From: JADKIH01 sp031427625
Lineage (GTDB): Bacteria > Bacteroidota > Bacteroidia > AKYH767-A > 2013-40CM-41-45
DNA: 6,920 bases
Assembly: GCA_031427625.1 (NCBI GenBank)
Contig: JANPNV010000048.1
Location: 1 to 6,920 of the forward strand
Reading direction: 5' to 3'
The notes beneath the pieces were generated by a model. That model was not told the DNA's origin and made no database searches. It saw nothing but the letters and a program-made list of their open reading frames with translations. Below, in pieces: positions 1 to 5,984 of the stretch (position 1 is its first letter; each line of letters begins with the position of its first letter). A program made the translations under genes and the position numbers.

Positions 1-1021
1 GTCCTACCACATAAGGATATACAGAATTCCAATTTGCATCAACAGTAGCAAAATAGCAGTAGATGCCGTTCGGATATTCAGGTGTTACACAAAATCTTCC
101 GTTATGTTCATCTAAATAATCTTTTTGTCCTGGATGAGCGATGTATTCATAATCTTCTCTGAAATAACCTAATGGATAGGTCGTATTAATAGGCGCGCCG
201 TTTGATACAGATGCTCCTGTAGGGCTAGTATTTCTTACAGTAATATTTCTTAACTGATAACTTGATTTTATTCTTACAATTCCACCTGTTCCATTTGTGT
301 CAGCGTAGCCATACGAACCATAAATTGGAAAACCGTCATATGCAAAACCAATAAGAGGAGAGTGTTGTGTGCTGTCAATGGCATATAATCCATCAGCATC
401 ATATAAATTGCAAATAGTTGAAATCACATTCAGGTCCAGTTTAAAAGCAGAAGGATTCTGGTGATGATGATAATTTCCCATGGCAGGATGAGCTTTGGAG
501 CAATCAAATCCTGGTCTTTCTGCACGTATAGCATCTCTGTTCCAATCTTGAGCAGAGCCCATTCCTCCGGGACAAGTTGGATTACCCGGACCACCACATA
601 ATGCATTTGTAGTTGCATTCCAGGCAACTCCGTCTCTATAATCAAACAATGCAACTCCGTTTATGAATACGCCAATGTTTCCTCCCGTTGTGGATGTTGC
701 AGTTCCTGTATTTTGAACTGGTGATAATGGGAATTTAAAAATGGCATTTTGATTTGTAGCATTTGATGGATTACCATCTAAAAAAGGACCTGTTGGATAT
801 GCCGGCACACCGGTAGTATGTACATAAACATTGTTAGCAGAATATTCAACCAGCTGGCAGTTTACCAAAATGCCGTTTGATTGTGCTGTTGAATTTCCCG
901 AAACATAATAGGTTCCTGTGGTTGTTGTATTCTGCAGATAGGAAGTGATTGCAGGATTTAATTGTGCTTTGCACATAATACTTCCAAGAAGAAGGAACAG
1001 CAAGAGAATTTTTTTTGTCAT
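1..1021 (-). CDS. Secreted YHYH-domain protein, C-terminus cut off by the window edge
   Basis: The frame is open for 340 codons from the ATG at 1021 and runs off the left edge, so the C-terminus is missing. Residues 1-20 are a signal peptide (MTKKILLLFLLLGSIMCKAQ). Family signatures seen: G182-NYHHHQNP around residues 184-190, DGFPIYG at 229-235, LGYFREDYEY at 284-293, LDEHNGRF at 303-310 and TPEYPNGIYCY at 313-323. These match the YHYH protein family (PF14240), although the name-giving motif reads Y-H-H-H here. The biochemical function of the family is not established; the neighbouring copper genes suggest a metal role, which is inference. The signal-peptide region is nearly the same as that of the multicopper oxidase at 1754-3466. 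The gene has its own ECF-type promoter at 1053-1084. A C-terminal type IX sorting domain might follow outside the window but cannot be seen. Confidence 0.9.
   Translation of the reverse strand, partial: MTKKILLLFLLLGSIMCKAQLNPAITSYLQNTTTTGTYYVSGNSTAQSNGILVNCQLVEYSANNVYVHTTGVPAYPTGPFLDGNPSNATNQNAIFKFPLSPVQNTGTATSTTGGNIGVFINGVALFDYRDGVAWNATTNALCGGPGNPTCPGGMGSAQDWNRDAIRAERPGFDCSKAHPAMGNYHHHQNPSAFKLDLNVISTICNLYDADGLYAIDSTQHSPLIGFAYDGFPIYGSYGYADTNGTGGIVRIKSSYQLRNITVRNTSPTGASVSNGAPINTTYPLGYFREDYEYIAHPGQKDYLDEHNGRFCVTPEYPNGIYCYFATVDANWNSVYPYVVG
961..1021 (-). repeat. Signal-peptide coding repeat, copy A (partner at 3406-3466)
   Basis: This 61-base stretch aligns without gaps to 3406-3466 with 51 of 61 positions identical. 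The 25 bases at the low-coordinate end and the 15 at the ATG end are perfect matches, and the ten differences all fall in the 21 bases between. It encodes residues 1-20 of the YHYH protein, which differ from those of the multicopper oxidase at only three positions. Similarity stops just past the start codon and just past residue 20. Confidence 0.85.
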
Positions 1022-1052
1022 TGTTTTATTTTTTGATAATTGAATTGATTGC

Positions 1053-1084
1053 GTATTAGATGATTTATATTTTAAAATCCTTCG
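1053..1084 (-). promoter_or_regulatory. ECF-type sigma promoter of the YHYH gene (copy 1 of a repeated element)
   Basis: Read on the minus strand, this is CGAAGGAT (1084-1077), 14 bases, then CATCTAATAC (1062-1053). It matches the elements at 3486-3517 and 5946-5977 with the same spacing; only the -10 side differs, by two transitions (CATCTAAT against CGTCTAAC). The spacing GAAGGAT-N16-TCTAA fits ECF sigma promoters. The expected transcription start is near 1049, giving a leader of about 28 bases before the ATG at 1021. It lies in the 109-base gap after the redoxin gene, so the YHYH gene is probably transcribed from here. Confidence 0.72.
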
Positions 1085-1130
1085 CTTTTTCTATGAATAT
1101 TATTTTCACTCTAAAAAATTAAATACCAGT

Positions 1131-1757
1131 TTATTTCCGGTAAAATATTTTACATCCAAATGATTCGGTTACAGGATTTGAAACGGATTTGTTTTGAAGT
1201 AATTCATCCACTGCATTTCCAATGAAGGAAGTTGCTTTTTCCGGATTTTCACCATTATCGTCTATTGATCCTTTATATTTTACTATCCATTGATTGTTTT
1301 CATTCCAAATAATATACGCCATAGGTGTATGTTCAGCTGCAAATGTTTTCCCAACGTTTTGAAAGTCATCATGCAAATAAGGAAAATTGAATGAATCCGT
1401 TTTAGCTTTTAATTTCATTTTATTAAAACTCTCATCCTCATACGCCAGAGAATCCATGCTGTTTATAGCAATTAATGGAACATTTAACACACTGTATTTA
1501 TTATTTAGATCAATCAATCGCTTAGAATACAATTTTGCAAATGGACAATGGTTGCAAGTGAAAACAACAATAAATCCTTTGGCATTTTTATAATCGGAAA
1601 GTGAAATAATATTTTCATCAACATTTTTTAAACCGAAATCGGAAATAGTACTTCCAATAACTGCTTTTGGTTCATTACAGAAACCCTGTATTGAAAAAAT
1701 GACTGCGACTATGGTAGCTCTAATTATTAAATAAGACTTGACAAATTTATTTTTCAT
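1131..1757 (-). CDS. Secreted thioredoxin-fold (redoxin) protein with CNHC active site
   Basis: The protein has 208 residues. A hydrophobic N-terminus (about residues 8-25) indicates Sec export; there is no convincing lipobox around C27. The thioredoxin fold follows: FTCNHCPFA carries the redox pair C68-x-x-C71 with H70 between, AINSMD lies at 97-102, and the cis-proline loop HTP is at 143-145. The IDD stretch at 165-167 and the C-terminal GCKIFYR (C202) also fit. This pattern matches the peroxiredoxin-like/redoxin group with CNHCP motifs (cd02969-like), not SCO proteins, which have CxxxC. A thiol-disulfide role in the periplasm is likely; the partner is unknown. The ATG overlaps the stop codon of the multicopper oxidase by ATGA, so the two genes are probably co-transcribed and translationally coupled. 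The oxidase or the cysteine-bearing MbnP-like protein are possible clients (inference). Confidence 0.9.
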   Translation of the reverse strand: MKNKFVKSYLIIRATIVAVIFSIQGFCNEPKAVIGSTISDFGLKNVDENIISLSDYKNAKGFIVVFTCNHCPFAKLYSKRLIDLNNKYSVLNVPLIAINSMDSLAYEDESFNKMKLKAKTDSFNFPYLHDDFQNVGKTFAAEHTPMAYIIWNENNQWIVKYKGSIDDNGENPEKATSFIGNAVDELLQNKSVSNPVTESFGCKIFYRK

Positions 1758-3466
1758 TCTTTTATAAATGTTTTTGTAACTGTCATTTTGGTTTTCTCAT
1801 CCGTAAGTTGTAAAAAATAAATACCTGCTGATAAATTGCTTATTTCAATTCCATTCTGCAATTGAGGTCGTGGAAGCATAAAAATAGTTCTGCCTGAAGC
1901 ATTGGTTATTTTTATGTAATATGCCTGCATAGTTGGGTCGTCAAAAGCGATGAATAATTTATTGTTTGCAGGATTTGGATAGAGAGAGAAGTCCTTATGT
2001 TTCGTTTGTTGCTCATTAATACCTGTTGTATTTCCGGTAACAACAAATTGCCCCATCATACCTCCATCTTCATGATTTGAGAAATGACAGTGATACATGA
2101 AAGGGTGAATGGAATCCGAATAATCTTCAAACTTTGTTACAAACGAAACTGATTCTCCCTTCGGTAAATACACATCATCCTTCCAACCTGATTCATAATC
2201 TCCGACTGCACTTGCATTTCCATTCCTTGCCACAATTTTAAACTGCACATCGTGAATGTGAAAAGCATGACTAAAAATGTTACTGTTTACAATAGTCCAT
2301 TTTTCAATCGTATTTATGTTTACCGTTTTATTAATAGTGTTTAATGCAAAAGCTGCATTATCAAAAGCAAATTCAGCAAGACCAACTCCTGAACCCGGCG
2401 TAACTGTTATCGTTCTATTAACCGTTGCATTTGAAGCAGTCCAATAAATATTATTTGCCAGTGTTGCTGGCATTGTTGTAACCGGATTTGCAGTTGCTGC
2501 TGCAACATTGATATGCAAAACGGTAAAGTCATGATTATTTAATAAACTTCCGTTTAATCCGCTTTGCTGTGGCTCTGCACCAGGGAAACCAAATGCCAGC
2601 CCTGCATTAAATGCCTTTAAATTTAAAGTGTCTCCTACATTGTTAGTTCCGAGATTAACTAATATTTCAATGCGTTCTCCCACCATCAGTTTCACTCTTG
2701 TAACAGCAACAGGTGCGTTTAATAATCCACCATCATTTGTAATAACATAAAAAGTTCTGTTGTCGCTAAAACCTAAATTATATCCGCGTTCAATTTCTGC
2801 ATTCAAAATTCGCAAACGCACATATTGGTTGGGTAAACTTACTTGTGCATTGGGAGTTCCATTGGTTAACATGTAGTCTCCATACTCACTAATATTTATA
2901 TTATTTGTAATCGTAAATTGATTTGTCACATTGTAACCTCTGCTGGTAAGGACGATTGGAAAATCATCAACACCATAAGTTCGCGGTAATGTTAATGCCG
3001 CTTCTATCGGATCTCTCACGATAATAAATCCGCCAAGTCCTTTGGTAAGATGCTCCATTGTCATATTGTGCAAATGCGGATGATACCAATAAGTAGCGGC
3101 ATTATTGGTTACCTTCCAGTAAGGTTGCCAGATAGTTCCCGGAGGAATTACCTGATGCGGGCCACCATCCATCACAGCCGGCAAGTGCATTCCATGCCAG
3201 TGAATAGTGGTGGAATCATTTAAAAAACTGTGCACATTCATATGAACCGTATCTCCTTGATTAAAAAATAAGGTTGGTCCCCAGAATTTATTATTCACTC
3301 CCGCTGTTATTGTTTGATTGCCTGGTCTTAGCTGCGCAAACGTGTCAACTAAATTTAGGTTGAAATTTGTGCCCGATAATGTATCCGGGATCCACAGATT
3401 GTTGTATTGTGCTTTGCACATAATACTTCCTAATAAAAGAGATACGAAAAGAATTTTTTTTGTCAT
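1754..3466 (-). CDS. Multicopper oxidase with type IX secretion sorting domain
   Basis: The protein has 570 residues with a signal peptide at 1-20 ending KAQ. All four copper-binding motifs of a three-cupredoxin-domain oxidase are present: HWHG (H89, H91), YHPH (H129, H131), HAFHIH (H400, H403, H405) and HCHFSNHEDGGM (H459, C460, H461, H465, M470). The predicted type 1 copper ligands are H400, C460, H465 and axial M470; the type 2/3 trinuclear site is complete. No methionine-rich insert like that of CueO is seen. Residues about 492-570 form a type IX sorting domain (LYPNPANN at 495-502, LSAGIYFLQL at 545-554, C-terminal KTFIKE), so the enzyme should be exported across the outer membrane and anchored or released. 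Family members oxidise Cu(I), Mn(II), bilirubin or phenols. Cu(I) is the best guess given the MbnP/MbnH neighbours, but the substrate cannot be read from sequence. Its own promoter sits just upstream. Confidence 0.95.
   Translation of the reverse strand: MTKKILFVSLLLGSIMCKAQYNNLWIPDTLSGTNFNLNLVDTFAQLRPGNQTITAGVNNKFWGPTLFFNQGDTVHMNVHSFLNDSTTIHWHGMHLPAVMDGGPHQVIPPGTIWQPYWKVTNNAATYWYHPHLHNMTMEHLTKGLGGFIIVRDPIEAALTLPRTYGVDDFPIVLTSRGYNVTNQFTITNNINISEYGDYMLTNGTPNAQVSLPNQYVRLRILNAEIERGYNLGFSDNRTFYVITNDGGLLNAPVAVTRVKLMVGERIEILVNLGTNNVGDTLNLKAFNAGLAFGFPGAEPQQSGLNGSLLNNHDFTVLHINVAAATANPVTTMPATLANNIYWTASNATVNRTITVTPGSGVGLAEFAFDNAAFALNTINKTVNINTIEKWTIVNSNIFSHAFHIHDVQFKIVARNGNASAVGDYESGWKDDVYLPKGESVSFVTKFEDYSDSIHPFMYHCHFSNHEDGGMMGQFVVTGNTTGINEQQTKHKDFSLYPNPANNKLFIAFDDPTMQAYYIKITNASGRTIFMLPRPQLQNGIEISNLSAGIYFLQLTDEKTKMTVTKTFIKE
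3406..3466 (-). repeat. Signal-peptide coding repeat, copy B (partner at 961-1021)
   Basis: This is the second copy of the 61-base repeat that encodes the first 20 residues, here of the multicopper oxidase (MTKKILFVSLLLGSIMCKAQ). It shares 51 of 61 bases with the start of the YHYH gene. The mature proteins encoded beyond the repeat have no visible similarity, so the two genes share only this export leader. Confidence 0.85.
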
Positions 3467-3485
3467 ATGTATTAATGTTATAAAT

Positions 3486-3517
3486 GTGTTAGACGACTAC
3501 TTATTAATAATCCTTCG
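3486..3517 (-). promoter_or_regulatory. ECF-type sigma promoter of the multicopper oxidase (copy 2)
   Basis: On the minus strand it reads CGAAGGAT (3517-3510), 14 bases, then CGTCTAACAC (3495-3486). The last ten bases are identical to copy 3 at 5946-5977. The -35 half lies inside the last codons of the di-haem cytochrome gene and the -10 half in the 37-base gap, so this is an internal promoter of the cluster. The expected start is near 3482, about 16 bases upstream of the oxidase ATG at 3466. No Shine-Dalgarno sequence follows. Confidence 0.72.
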
Positions 3518-4541
3518 CTGCCCGCGAAACTTTTTCTTTGGGATAAAAATAGTTTGGATTGAAGAGAAAAGACTTATCGGATAGCGTTAGTAAAAAAGCT
3601 ACGATGTCAATCTTTTCATTCGACGTTAGTTGGATGGAATTTTGAAGTTCTGATGATAGTGTTTTGGTTTTTTCAATTCCATCGGTATAATGATTCAAAA
3701 CCTGAGACAATTTTTTAAATCTACCATCATGCATGTAGGGATAAGAAAATTCAATATTGCGTAGTGTTGGAACTTTGAACAGTAACGAATCTGATGGGTT
3801 ATTGGTAACTCTGTATCTTCCATAATCTTTCAATGTTGTATCTACTGTTAATCCATTGTTTCTGAAATCATCATTAGTAAAAAGAGGCTCTGTATGACAC
3901 GATGAACAGTTTTTCCTGAATAACTTGTAGCCATTATTTTCTTGCTCACTAAAGACCGACTGCTTTCGCATTACACTGTCATATTTTGAGTTACAAGAAA
4001 CCAATGTGAGCATAAATTGTGAAATTGCTTTCAACGTATGTTCTCCTGTAACAATAGAATCACCAAATGCTTTGTAAAATAATTTTGGATAGAGCTTGCT
4101 ACCTTGCAATCTTGAAACTACTTGTGAAATATTCATATCCATCTCCACAGGATTACTTATGGGAGACAATGCCTGCACATCTAGATGATTGACGGCGCCG
4201 TCTCTCATAAATGTTTTTTGCCAGGCTAAATTCATTATTGCAGGCGAATTACGAAAACCGATTTTGTCTTCAATACCATGACTTAAAGCATGATCAACAT
4301 GCGTAAACGCCGAAAACTGCGAATGACAACTGGCACATGAAATCATGTTGTTACGAGAAAGAATGGGATCGTAAAATAAGGCTCTGCCTAACTGAATTTT
4401 ATTTTCAGACAAAGGATTTTTTGAAAATTCATACACTGGTTTTGGAAAGTTTGATGGCACTATCATCAATGCATCATCCGCAGAACGAAATGCAACTATT
4501 GCAAAACAAAGCAATGAGAATATGTAGAACTTTATTTTCAC
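3504..4541 (-). CDS. MbnH/MauG/CCP-like di-haem c-type cytochrome
   Basis: The protein has 345 residues, with a signal peptide of about 18-22 residues, and acts in the periplasm. Two haem c sites are seen: CASCH (C69, C72, H73) and CSSCH (C212, C215, H216). The RNSPAIMNLAW stretch at 97-107, DGAVNHLDVQALSPI at 114-128 and YPYMHDGRF at 267-275 are typical of the bacterial cytochrome c peroxidase/MauG superfamily. In such enzymes one haem reacts with peroxide and the other relays electrons. Because its gene is fused by overlap to an MbnP-family gene, the MbnH role is most likely: oxidising a tryptophan of MbnP to kynurenine, as shown for the Methylosinus pair. Simple peroxide removal remains possible. 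The start is GTG at 4541, overlapping the upstream stop as GTGA; an in-frame TGA about 22 bases further upstream leaves no ATG alternative. The 3' end carries the -35 half of the next promoter. Confidence 0.88.
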   Translation of the reverse strand: MKIKFYIFSLLCFAIVAFRSADDALMIVPSNFPKPVYEFSKNPLSENKIQLGRALFYDPILSRNNMISCASCHSQFSAFTHVDHALSHGIEDKIGFRNSPAIMNLAWQKTFMRDGAVNHLDVQALSPISNPVEMDMNISQVVSRLQGSKLYPKLFYKAFGDSIVTGEHTLKAISQFMLTLVSCNSKYDSVMRKQSVFSEQENNGYKLFRKNCSSCHTEPLFTNDDFRNNGLTVDTTLKDYGRYRVTNNPSDSLLFKVPTLRNIEFSYPYMHDGRFKKLSQVLNHYTDGIEKTKTLSSELQNSIQLTSNEKIDIVAFLLTLSDKSFLFNPNYFYPKEKVSRAAKDY

Positions 4542-5233
4542 TTTTCTGAAACTGTAATTGCATCAGCCACAACTTTGGACAATAAAACTGCCTCATGGCT
4601 TGGTGACATTATTTGATTTATTTTTTCTAAGTCTATTTGATGTAATATTTTCTTAGCATCTACTATCAAATTTATCTTATTTGTATTTTTAAGCGGAAAC
4701 GATAACATTTGCAAAGCATAAAACGGCTGCTGATAACCGCCCAAATGAAATGTAAACTCCTTGTTTCGTATTTGGCAAACATTGCATTTCCCTTCTAACT
4801 TAAAATTGATGTAACCACTTTGCCATGTCCAGTACATTCCTTTAGTTGGGTCAAGATCCCCGCCCATGGCACCTGACACATTGGTTGCACTATCTATTCC
4901 CAAATTGATCCTCAATTCATCAAATGGAATATTTTGTCTGTTATCAATCGAGACGCTGAATGGCTTTTCATTAGCGGCATCTACTAAATGAAAACTGTTC
5001 ATTTCTTCTATAACAACTTTGCCGTTTTTTAAAAGTTGAATTTTAGAAATGTAAAATTTCAATTCAGTAATTTGAAGTATAGAAGAATCATTTGTTTGAA
5101 ATCCCGCATCTGTTACATGCAAAGCATTAACACCAAAAGTTGGAGTAATTGAAAGTTGAATTTTTCCGGTTTGTGAAAAAACAGAACCGATTAAACCCAA
5201 TAGTAAAAAGATTATAGAATTAATGCTTTTCAT
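4538..5233 (-). CDS. MbnP-family copper-binding protein
   Basis: Counted from the ATG at 5233 the protein has 231 residues with a clear signal peptide (hydrophobic 6-18, cleavage near VFS-Q, residues 18-21). Family marks are: TELKFYISKIQLLKNG at 56-71; GMYWTWQSGYINFKLEG at 132-148, with the W135-x-W137 pair; FTFHLGG at 160-166 with H163; and a C-terminal stretch IMSPSHEAVLLSKVVADAI at 208-226. These fit the MbnP family. In Methylosinus MbnP a tryptophan is converted to kynurenine by MbnH and then helps bind copper; W135 or W137 is the candidate here, and H39, H163 and H213 are candidate ligands (inference). C150-x-x-C153 is an extra feature in the loop after the WxW segment. An ATG at 5275 would add 14 charged residues before the signal peptide and enlarge the overlap with the sensor gene, so I reject it. 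The start overlaps the sensor gene by 14 bases, and the stop overlaps the cytochrome GTG. Confidence 0.87.
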   Translation of the reverse strand: MKSINSIIFLLLGLIGSVFSQTGKIQLSITPTFGVNALHVTDAGFQTNDSSILQITELKFYISKIQLLKNGKVVIEEMNSFHLVDAANEKPFSVSIDNRQNIPFDELRINLGIDSATNVSGAMGGDLDPTKGMYWTWQSGYINFKLEGKCNVCQIRNKEFTFHLGGYQQPFYALQMLSFPLKNTNKINLIVDAKKILHQIDLEKINQIMSPSHEAVLLSKVVADAITVSEK

Positions 5234-5681
5234 TTTCAGGTGGCGAAGGACGTCCGAATAATTTTGCAATGTCATTGCACAATTCGTTAAAATAATTTTG
5301 CTGCTCAGGCTTGCAAAGTTGCTTTATATCCTGAAAATGATTGTAGTTAATATGCTCTATTTCTATTTGCGCTTTTCCAATTTCCGTCATTAATGAATCT
5401 GTCATGCTCACATTGGCTCTTTCCTTCAACGTTTTATACAGTTGATTTTTCAACTCCATAATATGCTTTTCCGAATTTCGAATGCTTTCCCTGTGTCCGT
5501 CAATCAGTTTTTCATATTCTTTCGTTTGTAGTTCATCCAGATGAAGTTTTTCTATAATCACTTTTTTAGGATCATTACCTCTGCCATGTAGTGGCTTATG
5601 AGAAATAAAAAACAAAATCCAAAAAATGTTTATTGCCAATAAAAAAATAGCAATTATGCTTATTATTTTTATTTTTTTCAT
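5220..5681 (-). CDS. Membrane-anchored periplasmic metal sensor, CnrX/Spy/CpxP-like
   Basis: The protein has 153 residues. Residues about 5-26 form one membrane helix, and the rest should be periplasmic and almost wholly helical: PKKVIIEKLHLDELQTKEYEKLI at 38-60, a long helix through 61-88, a third helix at 94-120, and CKPEQQNYFNEL at 123-134, which fits the family pattern LTPEQ-x-x-F. This is the layout of the periplasmic heavy-metal sensor family (Metal_resist, PF13801) that includes CnrX. Possible metal ligands are H28-x3-H32, H63, H110 and H115, plus C123 and C135. In CnrX the metal is held by a His-x3-His pair near the membrane and residues of later helices, so the H28/H32 pair is suggestive. 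It follows the anti-sigma-like gene with ATGA overlap. Likely role: release the sigma factor when metal binds. Which metal is not shown. Confidence 0.78.
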   Translation of the reverse strand: MKKIKIISIIAIFLLAINIFWILFFISHKPLHGRGNDPKKVIIEKLHLDELQTKEYEKLIDGHRESIRNSEKHIMELKNQLYKTLKERANVSMTDSLMTEIGKAQIEIEHINYNHFQDIKQLCKPEQQNYFNELCNDIAKLFGRPSPPENEKH

Positions 5682-5932
5682 TCGTAGAGAGAGTTGTTGG
5701 ATATTAGATGTATCGATTGTGCATAATTTTCAGTGAAAACTGATTTGGTTTTCGATCCAATGAAAACCATCACATTTATTATGAGAACAATTACAATACA
5801 AAAATTTAGTATGACTGCCATTTTATTAGGCATTCGTTCTAACTTTTCACTTTCTATCTTCTGTTGAATTCGTGTGAAAAGAAAAGGTGGAGCTTCCACT
5901 TTTTGAATCCATTTAAAATTATCAATATCCAT
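5678..5932 (-). CDS. Small single-pass membrane protein, probable anti-sigma factor (CnrY-like)
   Basis: The protein has 84 residues. The cytoplasmic N-terminus of about 36 residues (WIQKVEAPPFLFTRIQQKIE at 8-27, amphipathic) is followed by one hydrophobic helix at about 38-58 and a short 25-residue outer tail. There is no zinc-binding ZAS motif. Its place between the ECF sigma gene and the metal sensor gene, together with its size, matches CnrY, a small anti-sigma factor with a short cytoplasmic sigma-binding segment. The function is inferred from context and shape. The ATG at 5932 lies only about 14 bases after the -10 end of the ECF promoter at 5946-5977. The stop overlaps the sensor start as ATGA, so the two proteins are probably made in step. 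Confidence 0.7.
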   Translation of the reverse strand: MDIDNFKWIQKVEAPPFLFTRIQQKIESEKLERMPNKMAVILNFCIVIVLIINVMVFIGSKTKSVFTENYAQSIHLISNNSLYE

Positions 5933-5945
5933 TGTAATTGTTTTA

Positions 5946-5977
5946 GTGTTAGACGATGTTTTGTTTGGTATCCTTCG
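5946..5977 (-). promoter_or_regulatory. ECF-type sigma promoter of the anti-sigma/sensor/MbnP/MbnH operon (copy 3)
   Basis: On the minus strand it reads CGAAGGAT (5977-5970), 14 bases, then CGTCTAACAC (5955-5946). It lies wholly in the 52-base gap between the sigma factor stop and the anti-sigma start. The expected transcript start is near 5942, giving a leader of about 10 bases. This arrangement would let the sigma factor raise its own inhibitor, the sensor and the copper genes without necessarily raising itself. Confidence 0.75.
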
Positions 5978-5984
5978 TACTCTA

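Noticed and set aside
430..654. 74-codon minus-strand frame inside the YHYH gene
   Set aside because: It lies in another frame of the long open YHYH coding region, which has clear family motifs; the encoded sequence shows no domain.
1085..1140. Possible terminator after the redoxin gene
   Set aside because: Only a four-base stem with a long loop (TACC/GGTA) can be drawn before the T-rich stretch; too weak to call.
1387..1593. 68-codon plus-strand frame opposite the redoxin gene
   Set aside because: It is antisense to a well-supported gene and has no recognisable features.
1131..1757. SCO-type copper chaperone as identity of the redoxin
   Set aside because: SCO proteins have CxxxC and a distal His; this protein has CNHC and matches the CNHCP redoxin group.
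3318..3584. 88-codon plus-strand frame across the oxidase/cytochrome junction
   Set aside because: It is antisense to the oxidase signal peptide, the promoter and the cytochrome end; no domain or start context supports it.
4337..4549. 70-codon plus-strand frame opposite the cytochrome start
   Set aside because: It is antisense to the signal peptide and first haem region of a clear gene.
5234..5275. Upstream ATG at 5275 for the MbnP-family gene
   Set aside because: It would put 14 polar and charged residues before a normal signal peptide and lengthen the overlap with the sensor gene to 56 bases; the ATG at 5233 gives a standard leader.
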